64,000 nt of DNA from Luscinia megarhynchos (taxonomy: Eukaryota; Chordata; Aves; Passeriformes; Turdidae). The notes under the pieces were generated by a model. It saw nothing but the letters and a program-made list of their open reading frames with translations, did not search any database and was not told the DNA's origin. Position numbers and translations under genes: made by a program. Where the stretch lies: contig CM067570.1 in NCBI GenBank assembly GCA_034336665.1, forward strand, positions 13,437,502 to 13,501,501, written 5' to 3'. Numbering within the stretch: the first letter of the stretch is position 1; the number at the start of each line of letters is the position of its first letter. Positions 1 through 12,751 of the stretch are shown here, one piece after another.

Positions 1-3000
1 GAATCTCAAACACCTTTTACCAATTAGATCATATTTCAGAGAGCACTGATATGAAAATGGTAAGTCTTCATAGTAAAAGATGACTGGATAAATACTATAC
101 TGGGATGAGCTAAACAACACCTGGTTTTGCCTGCTAAATGGGGTCTCTCACTTTTTCTCTGCTGGCTTTTTATGATGTAGCCAGTGTACCTACCAGGGTA
201 ACCCCTTTTAAAGGAAGAGATCTTCTGCTACTGACTGCTAAAAGAGATTTCATTTGTTGTAAATATTACAGAACTGTGCATTAGGAAAGAAAGGGGCAGG
301 AATTCTGGTAAGTATGTTTCTCATGAAATTAATAGTTACAGATGAAGGTTCTGCTCAGCTCTGTGACCATGTGAGTGGAAAAATCCAGTTTTGATGCTCT
401 GGATTTATCTTTAAGGAGTGAAGGGCCTCACCTTGGAATAAGGTGTACTGCCTCAAAGGGCTGTTTTTTCATATTGTGTCAGGTTCAGAAACAACTCATA
501 TAACTGTCTGAAAGCCCACCCTGCCCTCTGGGAAGCAGAACACACGGCAAAACAGTCTGTAAAATGAGAGCTGTGCTAAGTCACTGTTTATTTATGACAG
601 AGAAGCAAAGGGGTACTCGGGCATATCTGAACTTTATATGGGTCCAAGCAGGAGATTAGCACAAATTTAAGGAGCTTGCACACAGACTGGCTAAGGAGGT
701 GTAAAGCTGGCTGGATGGGGAGGTAGAAATATACTTAAGGAACAGAAAGATGTTCTACTTCATCAAATTCAGGTTTCTGTTATCTTTTTCACTCAAGGTT
801 GTTGGTGGAATCTGTGCAGGTAGTTGACTGAATCATAAGGGGAGCAAGATATGTAGAAAACCCCCTCAATTAAGGAAAAGAAACAACATTAAAAAAAACA
901 CTCATAAAACTCCTCAACAAACAATCCAGATTTCATTCAGCTTGCTGTAGGATCTTCAGAAATATTTCTAATCTCATATACTTGTTAGGGAGGGTGGAGG
1001 AGGCAGGCAAGAACCAGTTAATTTTGAGTGGCACACTAAGCAGATCCATGTCATCCCATAACTATATGCCTGTTGTGTTCCTCAGGTGGGAAAGCCATTT
1101 ATACATCTACCTGAACTGTCTTTTTCTTTTATGGCAAGGAGAAATATCTGCATTTGTTGAGCATCCTAGTTTTTCCTTCAGTGCCATTAGTGATGGCACA
1201 AGTCACTACTGCCTCCGAAGAGAATGGAAGTGCAGCAGATGTGTGCTTCTTGGAGCTTTGTCTACACTGATATGAAGAAGGCAGAGGAACAGAAAGTCAG
1301 TTAAAACAGCTCTTTCAGAAAATTATTTCTTTTCCTTAATATCATACTTGAATTAGAAAGGAAAAGTCAGAATATGCTTCATCCTAAATTACCCAAAAGT
1401 GTAGGCAGAAGAGCTCTTTGCAGTACAGACCTGTGCAGAGACAGTGAATCATTAATATTTATACAGCAGAACTTCCCTGGCTCACTTGCTAATGTGGTTA
1501 TGCTGTTTCCAAGCTACATGCAGCATTTCCCTGTTATTGCACAAAGTCATGACCAGACAGTAACTCAGAGTGACAATGCACACAGTAATCACTGCAGAGC
1601 TCTCAGTGGGCACAGCCATGGGTATACATTGTGTATGAACTGAATTTCGGGTACATGGCATCCTGGGTTCCATAACTCCTCATTCAAAAGTGCTTCCCAC
1701 TTTAGTCTGATGCACTGTTTTCATGCAAACGGTTCTTTGCAACCCATCCACTTTGCTTTTGAATAACAATCAATAGGGATGCTCATTTTTCCCACCCCTA
1801 CCAATGCCACTTTTTAGTATTTCTGCTCCATCACCAGCAGATTTGGTTCGGGTAAGTTCAGCTGTTCAAAGAAAGTGCAGCAGTTTAATAGTTCACAATC
1901 AATGAGAAGAGAGAGGAGTCTCTAGAAACCAATACGTAACAACGACATCTTAGAATGGACTCACTCTGTTTCCTTTTTTCCCCCAATGCCACCTGAAGAC
2001 TGGTATGACAATTTAGACTAAATAACTATTTGTTGGCTTAAGATAGTTCTTGTGCAGATGATACATGCATTTAAACAATTAGATTTTTAAAAAATTATTA
2101 TCAGCAGATATCAGAACTTCAGCATAACTGTTTGATGCACTTATCTTCTCAGAATGAAGATATTTTCACCAATAAATTAGTGTTTGTTTGCCTAGGTAAT
2201 GTCCAATGAACAATATGATCCCCCTCTATAAGAGTAAACATATCCCTTTCATTCACAAAAGTATTTCTGAATCATTTCACAGGTTCCACCCATTAAAAGT
2301 TACCACACAGGAAGGAATTCAGTAATTGCAGTCCTGAGCATAGTGGCACTTTTCAAGGCTGAAACTCCTGAACACATTACTGTGAAAATATCATACACAT
2401 ATATTAAGGCAGATATAAGCATATTTGTTCTTACTCCTTGCAGCAAGTCCATAATGATTTCATAAAAAGATGGAAATTGCATGCAAGGTCATTATATCAA
2501 GCATGAAAATTTGACATTTTCTGTAGTTAAAAAAATATTTTTAACGTTTGCTTGTTTTTAAAATTCATCTAGAAAAATCAAAGTTATGTGTCCTTCAGCC
2601 ATATGAGTTATAGCAGCCCATGGAAAGCACTGAGTGACAAAGTACGAAGAAATTGGTATTCCTGGATGGAGATGTTACATTGTTAGAGACTGAAAAACCT
2701 ACTCCATCAAGCACATAGTACCATCATTTTTACACTCATCCTTGTTTCGCCCTTCTTTGCGCACACATCTAGCGAGTCCAGCAGGAGCAAACAGGGAACT
2801 CCGGGTTGCGAGTGTGCGGTGTCACTCACTACCACTCCCAACTGAATTGGGCCTGATATTGGTAGCAATTAGACACTGGTAGCCCTGCTAAAGGCTGTGA
2901 TTTCAGAGGAGCTGCCACCTCCCACCCCAGACTGACCCAAGGTCATCACAGCCCTGACGCTTTTCACAATTCCCAGCACCTGCGGCTTTATAGGAACTTC

Positions 3001-5112
3001 CAAGAGGCCCTTGAAAATAATGTTAAAAGACAGCTTAAGGTCTCAGCTCCTACCAGGAAATATCTTTCTTCTCACAAAAGTACAGAAAGTCCAGAAACTG
3101 AGAGTCACAATTTGGAGTAAGAGAAATTCTGTAAAAGCTTGAGGGTTTATGCTCCTGCTCCAACTGAGTTACGAGTTTACAAGTGGCTGGGATCTTTGTC
3201 AACCCTAAGAACCACTATCTTCCTCTGTCTAACAAGTTTATAATACGTCATTTAACTCCTACTTGGAAAGGAAAAAATAGTCTGACAGATCAACATAAGA
3301 GCTTACCTGTAATTGCGCTGTTCTATTTCCAAGCTGAGCTTAAAAATCACACTCATTTTTATTTATATATCATCACAGATACACTTAGCCAAGGAAGAAA
3401 TCAAATCACAAGGGCATTTTTTTTAATCTGGTGCATTCAGTTATTATTTCATCAAACAGGATTGAATCCCAGGTGGTTTCACTATCAGGGTATGGTATGC
3501 TAACTTTTATTAATACTTTAATTCTCACACCTCTTTTGGGTTTGATTATTTATAGACAGGCACAGTGCAGAGCTTATGATCTTTTATGGAACAATTAAGA
3601 GCTAAAAAAGTAAAGTTTGGATCGTTTTTGCACTTTGTGAAACTCTTGGCAAAATTGCCTCTAATTCAGTGGAGAAGCCCAAGCTCACCACACTGTGTCG
3701 AGATATTATGCCTCAATATACCCTTATGGTCTAAAAAGATGTTGTTGATTATCTATAACCTTGAAGAATTACTGTCACACGCAAGCTTCTGTAATCCGTT
3801 TATATACTTTTGCTGTTGAAAAAGCATAATCCAGATCCTGTAATCTGCTTTATGTGAGTCACTACAATTAATGTCAGCAGAAACTGTTACTTTCAGTTGA
3901 GTATAATTCCAGAGCTGATCTGACTTTAGGAACACAAGTGGGAAAGCAGAGTCTCCTTTCTTTCTACAGCCCTCTTGGCGTGTTTGAATTTCCGAACTGA
4001 ACTATATATTCTTACATATTCACTTCAGGCTTTTCTAAAAGACCCAGCAGTGGAATAGTTCAAGAGCTTCTAGATATGATTCGAGGACCTGTTGCACAAT
4101 AAAAAGAAGATTTTACCCCACAGCCCTTGGGAGCTCAAAATGTTTGCTAAGTACATCATATTATTGAAGCACCTGAAAACAAACCTACCAAAGGAATTGT
4201 AAAGCCTTTAACAGAGGTAAGGGCATTGCAGTATTTTTCCAGGTGGCTTAAAATGTGACTGACCCCAAAGATCCCCACAGCAGTTTGCAGAAGGAACCAT
4301 ATCCCCCCCTGGCTTCACTGTTCTGTGTATCACACACAGGATTCAGAGCCTCTGAGAGGGTGGAGCAGCCCTGCATCCTCTCTATTTTTGCTCAGGTAAG
4401 GGCAGTCAGAGTCATGACTTGTTAAAAACAGTGGAAGCCTCAGAGCCAGACAACCAAAGACTGCAATGGAGCAGGAGGAGAGAGCACCAATTTGGCATTT
4501 AGTATTATTTAATTGGGGAAAGTGTCTTCACCAATGGCTCTTTGGAAGGAGGGCAAAAAGGAGGCTAAGCTGGCTGCTGTCATCCCCAGCTGCTAATTTG
4601 TACTGAGAGATAGAGAAATATCAACTGCACTGTTAATTTCTGTAATATGGAAATTAATCCTCTCATTTGCACAGCAGGAAGCCAAATCATACCATCACAT
4701 GCACCAATAAATCTGACATTTTGAGAATTTGACATTGCACCACTGAGAGCTGGTTCCAGCAATACCTCCCACCTCACAGAGAGAGCATAAGGGTGTCTTC
4801 TCTCAACAAAGATACTGATAGAATATCAGCCAGATCCTCGGCTGATGAAATTTGGCAAAGATCTCCCAGTTTAAAGAGAACAGCTGTGACCTGCCTCCCA
4901 GAAAGGCAGATGATTAAAAAACGTGCATTTTTGAGAGGGGCAAAAACCATTTTTCTAAACTAGCAACAGAAGTTGCCACAGAACCTTACTTAATCTTCAC
5001 ATTCCAGTTTCAGTACATTTCCTCTATGGAGGGTCTTCCTGCACCTACCATAGTATTTTTTGTACTAAAAACATAACATCTCAATAGGCAGCACTAAATG
5101 AAAATAGTAGAG

Positions 5113-5160
5113 GTGGGGGGGGAAAAAACCCTTAAAAAACAAACAAAAAACCAAACAACC
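5113..5160. repeat. Low-complexity G-run / A-rich tract
   Basis: A run of about nine G is followed directly by A-rich sequence broken by single C or CC (AAAC/AACC-like units). This is simple low-complexity DNA with no flanking element recognised. It could be the tail of a decayed retroposon, but no body of such an element is visible upstream. Confidence 0.7.
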
Positions 5161-5853
5161 ATAAACACCCCAGCTATCTGCAATGATACAGCCTGAGAGT
5201 TAAACACTCTGTAAAAGCCACATTGTCTGTCACTTGATTTGAATGACAACTACAAAATGCCTGAGGAACGTTAGGTTTTATGAAAGAGAGAATTGCAATC
5301 ATTCTTATTTAGCTTGGGTTTATTTACTTAAATTTAATTGTTTACTCTGTATTTGAGAGTCAAAGACTTTAATATAGATCACAGATTCCCTGGAGGTGGG
5401 GAATGATAATCTGCTGATTTTCAGTCATCCATTTTTCTCTTTTTTGTTGATCCTGTCCTCTCAATGTTTTTTTTTTCCAAAATGTCAACTCTAAAAAGTT
5501 ACTTAAAAAATACACATCAGCTATTAAAAAACAATTAGCCATTAAAATGGCTGCACTTTTGCCTAAGTCACTGATTATTGAGGAGGAGCTCAAAAATTCA
5601 TATTTCAGCAGCTGGTATAAATTGTTTACAATAAAGAGCCTGATTATAACCATCCAACATATTCTGCTCATATCCAAAGCACTCCTGTATATTTTATCAA
5701 ACTCCTAGAAACCAATTAATATTAAACATTCATTTAGGAAATGTAACAAAAATAAGACAAATCTTTCCCAGCAAACAGGAACCACAGCTGCCAATTCAAG
5801 CCTAGCATGATCCACATTCTACACTTAGATAATGAAACAGTGAATAGTCTCAC

Positions 5854-5895
5854 CTGACTCCAGAATCTTGGGCCTCAGGAAAACATGCACATGTT
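5854..5895 (-). other. Possible 42-nt exon (splice-flanked), unproven
   Basis: Read on the minus strand, a T-rich tract ending in tgttttcag precedes 42 nt that end in gtcag followed by the donor gtgaga. Two of three frames are open; the third has a stop. The length is divisible by three. Such donor/acceptor pairs arise by chance in tens of kilobases, and no neighbouring exon was recognised, so this is a candidate only. Confidence 0.12.
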
Positions 5896-6728
5896 CTGAA
5901 AACAGTAATAAAATGACTTAGCAACATCACCTGAAATTCCATTAAGAAAGGCTGCAGAATGCTGTCCCACCCCCCATTTTCTTCCCCCATAGAAGCTATT
6001 TAAGCATAACCTTGTTTGTAGTTTGTTCTTTCATACAGAAACATAATTAAGATCTGATCTGCAACCACATGCCTTAAATAAAAGGCAGCTGCTTATATGA
6101 TCTGCTCATTAAGGGCTGTATTCCAAATGCATACAAGGATGCCAAGGTAATTAACAAGGCACAAAAGCTTTGGGGACTTTGCAATAGAAACTCAGTTGAG
6201 ACTCATCTTTACATTTACAGGATAATAGCTGGAAGTCTATGAATGTAGATTTCATTTTAAAACCTTTTTGCTCTCAGGGTGACATTTCAGAACTGTTCTT
6301 TTTGAAAAGTTACAATTTATTTTCTACTCTTATGGTTCCTAAGGATGACTTTTTGTTCTTCTAGGATCCATTCCTTCTCCTTTCCTTTAAGCTTTATGCC
6401 TTCTTGATAACGTGTCACAGAAGGATTTAAAGATTTTGAAAGTATGAAGTTTTCCCATGCAGCAAGTCATTTTTATATCAAATCATCCAAAAGTCTATTT
6501 ACCACCTTCTCCTCACTATTCAGCTTCTTTACTTTTCCACCCTTTTTTACTTGATCAGCCCCAACTTTTCTAAATCCCCATACCATTACCTTGCATAGAG
6601 CAAAACTCCTTCCCATTCTTATTCCACTTTAATACTCTATTTCTTCTTTGGACAGTTAAGCAAGCAGCTAAACCATCTGTGATAACATAGCTTTTTCTGT
6701 AAATAGCACTTACAGGAAAGAAGAAGCT

Positions 6729-6756
6729 GTTGTTTTTTGGGGTTTTTTTTTTCTCC
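6729..6756. repeat. T-rich low-complexity tract
   Basis: Runs of T are separated by GGGG, giving a homopolymer-like stretch. No target-site duplication or element body is seen beside it. Confidence 0.6.
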
Positions 6757-8138
6757 CTTATTTTTAATTAATAGGATTCACAAAATCTTCTTCAGGAGCA
6801 TTACCCAGAAGCCTGAGTGAAGGGAAATGAATCATGGGAGGAGAATTTAGAAGCCACACCTGCATGAAGGAGAAATAGTTTTCTTACCACAGATGAAATT
6901 GCTTCACCTGTAGAAGGCAAGAGAAAAGGCTTTCTCACAGACAAGCTAATTGGGTGCATTTCACAGCTATCCTAGTATCTAGCTTTCATTGTGCCTGAAG
7001 CCAAATCCCTGGTGTCCTCCCATCTTTTCACTGGCAGTGTCATCCTTCCCTATTTTTTTTTCTTATGAAATTCTGCGTTTTCATAACACAGTTGAAGACT
7101 GAATAACTGAATTAAAAGTTCTAGAAGACAAAACTTGCAAAGTAATCATAGAGCTGGCTGGAAAATGTCTTTACTTTGTCTAATAATGCAAACTCATAAA
7201 TTAAATCAGAATTTGGCTGAAGTTTTAAATAAGAGTTTTTAGAGGTTTTTTTTGCTTTGTGCAGGCAGGTTTGCAGCAGACTAACCCACCAAAGCATTAA
7301 AAGGTGTGTAGGATAGTAGACTTGTGTTTTCCCAGGTTCAGAGAAAGACCTTCTATCAAGTCCTTTTCATATGTGATTGCCCAGCCTTTACACGGGATAA
7401 ACTCTGTAAATCTATAATTAATACTATTCCTGGGCTACAGAAAATATCTCTAGAATCTGCTCAAAATCATAGACCATACTTAAACACAGCTCCTTCACAT
7501 AGCAGAGCTCCTTACCTCTGTGATGTACCATGGTTTTTCTTACACACTCCACCCCAAACTGTATGGAACCTGTGATTTTATCAGTGTGTGGCTGGCTTAG
7601 AGAGGGCTGTGAGCTGATGAGATGCTCAAGCCCAATACTGACCAGGATCCTCCTCTACTCCTCAGCACTGCAAAAGTCCAATTAGATTTCACCTCTGACA
7701 ATTGCTGCAGTCATCTTCATAAAATTATGAAAGAGAAAATTTGGCCTTAAAATCCTTTTAAAGTCTATTAGTATTCCTATTAGCAAGGTGCAGTAATAAA
7801 TAGCATCCTTTCCCTGGACTCAGGGAGTATCACATGGGGATGAAGGCATTTTAAAACAGAACTAAACTGCAGGATTTCTTCTATTTCCTTAGGGTGCCTG
7901 GTCTTGAAGGCCCTTCAAAGACTGAAACACAGTTCACAGATGCTGACTTTGCTAAGTTTTCATCTCAGGAAAAAAAGTGAGAAGAAAAATAAAATATTCT
8001 ACAGTTGTGTCTGCTATATAGAGAAATAATAAATATCAGATATAGATTTTTCCTTCAAGCAAAGCAAAGGGGACTGGAAAAGCATAAACTTTGTTGTTAT
8101 TTCTTATCAAAATTGGTCAAAATTATCTGACCTACGAC

Positions 8139-8181
8139 AGTAATAATAGGAATAATAATGATCCTGATGATGATGATGAAT
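8139..8181. repeat. Trinucleotide microsatellite (TAA/TGA)
   Basis: Interrupted TAA/AAT units run into four or more TGA units (gatgatgatgatga). The change of unit along the tract suggests an old, mutated trinucleotide microsatellite. It overlaps a minus-strand open frame that reads as poly-Ser/Leu, which is a by-product of the repeat. Confidence 0.8.
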
Positions 8182-11100
8182 CCATAAGGATAGGCATTAT
8201 TTTAAGAAAGACTGACAACAAAATACATATGTGAACCTGAAAAATGGGAAACTTGGAGAAAAAGAAATAAATAGCCATTTCATGAAGAATAACAAACATA
8301 GGAGATAAGTCATCTGGGTGAACAGTGGAGTAGGGAAAAACAAGTAATTTTAAAAGTAGATGGATTTCCAAGGGTAGAGAGGCATGAATGAATCAACAGA
8401 TGGAAGCAACAGTGTTGGGGAGACGACCACTAAAATGTTTAGTGACCTCTCAGTAAAGATGACAAGCTCAGCGAATTGTGCAGTGTTTCCTCAGTCCAGG
8501 ACTTTGCTCAGCTCTTGCTGCCTCCCAGCAGCGCCCCAGGAGCTGCCAGCAGCTCGCAGAGGCTGGAGGCAGCTCAGGGCACAGGGCACAGGTTTGTGCT
8601 GTCAAACAGCAGGATGCCACGGGATCAGGCATATCCAACAGCAGTCTCACAGGCCATACATATTTATGCATTAATGTGCAATGGTGGAGGTGGAGATACA
8701 AGCCCCTTGGAATGAAAACTCCTTGTCCAGAGGTACTTCAGTCGAAAAGCACTTTCTACTTGTCTAATACTCTGACATGCCTGGTAGAAATATCACTGAA
8801 CTTATCCTATTTCAGCCACACAGAGTAAGTGTTCATATTCATCACTTTGGTCTTTACTCCAAGAACTCATCCCCTACATTATATATGAGGAATTTTCTCT
8901 GTCGTGGTATGTATTCCCCTGTGTCAACCTCCTTTTGTCCCCAGTGGTCTCATTAAAAAAAATTTTTATCCTTAAGCAAGCACATTAAGAAACATAAATA
9001 TGTGAAGAATAGAGCTAAATAATTGAAATTACTCCTTAAATCTTCATTATGATTTTAAGCAAATAATTATAATTTACATTTGCATAATATTTTAAATATG
9101 TGTTTTATTTTTACTTTTCTTATGACAGTTCCCAGATAAAGCACAGAATTGGACTGTCCATTTTAATAGAATAGATGCCCCAAGGCTTTTTTTAGTCCTG
9201 GTTTCCCAGTCTCATAAAAGCCTTACCTCCAAGAGTGGGAATCCAGTTCTGATGCATCAGAATTTCTGCAGATGGTGCAAGCTGAAATGTTGGTTTTGAC
9301 AAAGGGGCATCTCATTTCTAATAGATAGAAATTGACTGAAAATGCTCAAGGTATCTTCCAATGCAACTAAATGTTCAGTAACAATTTTTTGTCTCTTCCA
9401 AGTTACAACAAAATCAATGATCTAGAAGGGAAAAACTCACAAGGCCATTGCTATTTTTCAGCCCTCCTTCACTGCTTTATTCTCTCATTACTTTGGTCAT
9501 TCAATTTCCAGCATCCTCCAGAGTCTGATGGATATTTAAGAGCAGAGAAGTCAGAAAAAAATCTTATAGTAAAACTGCCGATTGCTAAAGAAATACAGTG
9601 TTCTGGATGATGGGAGTTTAAGACATTTCTGCAGCAATGGGTCACCTAATTTAAACTATTTTCCCTCTTGCAGAGGGTAAAATATAGCTAGGTTTTGTTG
9701 AGGTTACTACCCCTACAGTAACAACAGTCCTGTTTCCTCTTATGCTCTCATGCCTCATCTTTGCATCAGCAGAAAATCTCATTTCTCATTTCTGTATGTC
9801 ATTCCCTTTCATGAACACTCAAATCCCACAATGTAAATGGGACAGATTTTTTACCTATTCCCTCAGAATATCCAGTGCTGGAGATTTAGTGCTTCGAAAC
9901 AACTCTGGGAACCTTGCTGCATGCCTCCTTGGTAGGCTGGAAAAATATGTGAGAAGAGACTCACAAAGATAAATCAACGTGTGAGATACTTTACTAAACT
10001 AGAGCAATTTTTATAGCATTTAGATGATACTGAAGCACTGTTAACCAGAGTGTAAATGATTGAACAGGTGATGAATCCCTTAGAGGAAAAAGCCATTAGG
10101 AAGTTTTAAATCCATAAAAAAACCCACAGTATTATGTGCTATAAAGAGCATCAAGATGTCCTTTCCTTCCCTTTCTAATAGTCCTCATCAGAATACTCCT
10201 GTACAGGCCTCCCAAGGCATTTTATCAGCACACTCCAAACAACACCTGTGTTGAATTTCAATATGATTTACAAACGAGCCCTGGAAGGGAAGCACAACTG
10301 ATGGTCTCCGTTTACATCCAGGTGAAGATCTCAGCCCACCAAAAGGATGCAATTGGCAATTTCCTGGGACACACCTCTCATTTCTCAACCAGCTTTCCAA
10401 TTAGATTTGATTTTGCAAATCCAGTGAAATCTGCTTCTCTCAAGTTATTTAGGACATCCATTTGCAAAGGATCCAGTCTCTGTTCTCAGGCCATTTAATA
10501 CGGACAAGAGATTTCAACACAAGTTTTCTGTGCCTCCAGCAGAATATCTGAGTCAACAAGTTTATTAGATCTCCTAAGCTGTGTCCTTTGAAACTGTCCA
10601 ACTTTGTTTAACTAATTAAATAACCACTGAAGCAATAACCTGGCTTTCCTCTTGCATGCTTGACTCCCCTAACCTCTTTCTTGTCCAATGAATGTTTAAT
10701 TACTGAGGTAAACTAAAACATATGCAAGAGGCAAGATGAGGAGAGCTTGCCCACAGCATGCATGATAGCCAAGTTATTCAGGCTGAGCAACATAGGTTTA
10801 GGCACCCACTTCAAATCTTCTAAACCCAAACCTCATGAACATTACAAACTCATTCTTGAAAGAGGTCTGTGGATAATTAAGAGGTACAGTCCTTTAGTTT
10901 GTACCTTTTAAACTTACTCAAGATTCTGAAAGTAATTATTACGTTCAACTTCACCTTCAATACACTGGGATGACCCCATGCAGTCCTTTAGGTGGTCATG
11001 TCCTGTATTTGACTCCAAGCTCTACGGATTAATTTTAGAGTTCAGAAGACTGGATCAACCTCCATGAGAATCTCTTTTGTAGCCTACCTGGTATACAGTC

Positions 11101-12061
11101 ACGTGTGCAAAAACTTCTGTCATCTGCACTGTCAGTAAATTTAACAAAATAATGTACTCAGTAGAGTAGGTACTGAATGAAAATATAATCAGTGTGGGCC
11201 TTTAGGAAAAGACAGTGCTCTTTTGAAAGAAATACAAATTTTAAATGGGAAAATGTCCTTTGGTTTCTCCTCGCTGACTCTACAGGTGTTAAGGGTAATA
11301 CTCTTCCTCTCCAGAGACTCTTAAGTGAGAAAAAAAAATGAGCCATGAACTAAAACTCCATGCAAAAGAATGAAATCAAGCCTCACTCTTTGTTCTTAAA
11401 TCTGAGACAGATAAAACTGTAAGGAACATTGTGAATCTCTGGTTCATTTATACTAGATATTTTCTGTTAGCAGCTCTCCATGAAAAATCAACTCACCCTA
11501 GGACTCAAAGCACAGGAGGCCAGGGCCCAGCAGAGTGCACACTGAAGCAAGAGGTACCTTTGGTTGTGCCTGTGGTTCCTTGGCTCTAAACAAATGTTTT
11601 TGTACACATGGAGTCTGTGCAGCCCTTTCCAGCACAGAGGAGGGATGTGCTGACCTCGAGCAGCCCTAACAAAGTGAAGATTTTGTTAAAGTGGAATTAG
11701 GAACCCATAATGCTGCAACTTCTTCGACAATCCCTTCAATATCCATCCAGTGTTCAGAAATGCTGGTGTTGAACCACCCTTGTCAAACTAGAACAAATCC
11801 TTGTGGAAGTTTTCCTGTGTCTGCTGCCCACCATGCAGGTGATCCCTGAAGGAGCACACTGCCACTTTTGCACTTCAAATTCTGCTTCTCTGCTGCTGCT
11901 ACAGCACCTGCTTCCTCTCACTTCTCAGGGATGTAACCAGCTCTCTGCAGTTTCACTGGGACAGTGAGAACTGCTCTTGGACTTGACTACTTCAAGCAGG
12001 CAAGCAAGCAATACGTCCCCTCTTAGTGACCTGCTGAGGCTGCTTCTTCTTTGACTTGAGG

Positions 12062-12080
12062 TTTTGTTTGTTTGTTTGCT
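12062..12080. repeat. Short (GTTT)n tract
   Basis: About four GTTT units in a row, followed by gcttc. Too short to classify further. Confidence 0.7.
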
Positions 12081-12724
12081 TCTCTGCCTGCTGCTTCTCA
12101 GTAGTTTCTGTCCTGTATGAACTCCTCCTGTGTGTCCTTTATAGTCTGGAAGGTGAGCTGAGTTTTTATTTTCCCCTAAGTCTCACAAGTATTCTCTAAA
12201 ATAATGCAGGTCAAGGAAATAGAAGCGTGCCTATTCTGAGGCTGAACTTGAGAAGCAAAGGCTGCTTTAACCCAACCTGCCTGTCGCAAGTGGAAACTGT
12301 CACAAATCATTCTAAAGGAAAGGAGAACTGTATATCAGGTGGAGAGTCTCCTTGTCTGTTATCTCAGTTGTCAACCAGATGGAAAAGGACATAGCAGAAA
12401 GGTGACAGCAAAATAATGATATTTTTAATCCCTTGCTGGATTAGGAACAATCTTTGCTATGGAAAGAGAAATCTATTGTTAATGCTAATTGTTGTAAGAT
12501 TTAGAGCCACTGTTATCTTCCCTCCAAAATATCTCAAACCAGGCTTTGTTGCCTGCTGTCCTTTTGGTTTCCATTCAACAAAACAGTGAGATGAGGAGCA
12601 GGATTGACTTCACTGATGTCAGCAGTACTGTTCACATGCTTACAGTAATGCACACAAGAATTTTGCTGGAAAAGGACTAGACTATGTTTCTATGTTTCCT
12701 TTTTGTTTAATGTTGCTTATAGCA

Positions 12725-12751
12725 TAATACTAATACTAATACTAATAATAA
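12725..12751. repeat. Short (ACTAAT)n repeat
   Basis: Three to four ACTAAT units decay into AATAAT. A small, nearly perfect hexanucleotide repeat. Confidence 0.8.

Larger units (their letters stand above)
1..8138. other. Noncoding, unique-looking sequence
   Basis: No gene is supported here. All ATG-initiated open frames are at most about 106 codons, overlap on both strands and lack recognisable motifs. The stretch holds scattered A/T runs, a G-run/A-rich tract near 5.1 kb, a T-rich tract near 6.73 kb, a small CpG cluster at 2,748-2,818, and one splice-flanked open segment on the minus strand (5,854-5,895). No interspersed repeat was recognised, although old diverged ones could be missed by eye. 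Confidence 0.6.

Noticed and set aside
8384..8828. Several overlapping open frames on both strands
   Set aside because: They coincide with a GC-rich CAGC/GCAG patch, and multiple phases are open at once, as expected from composition.
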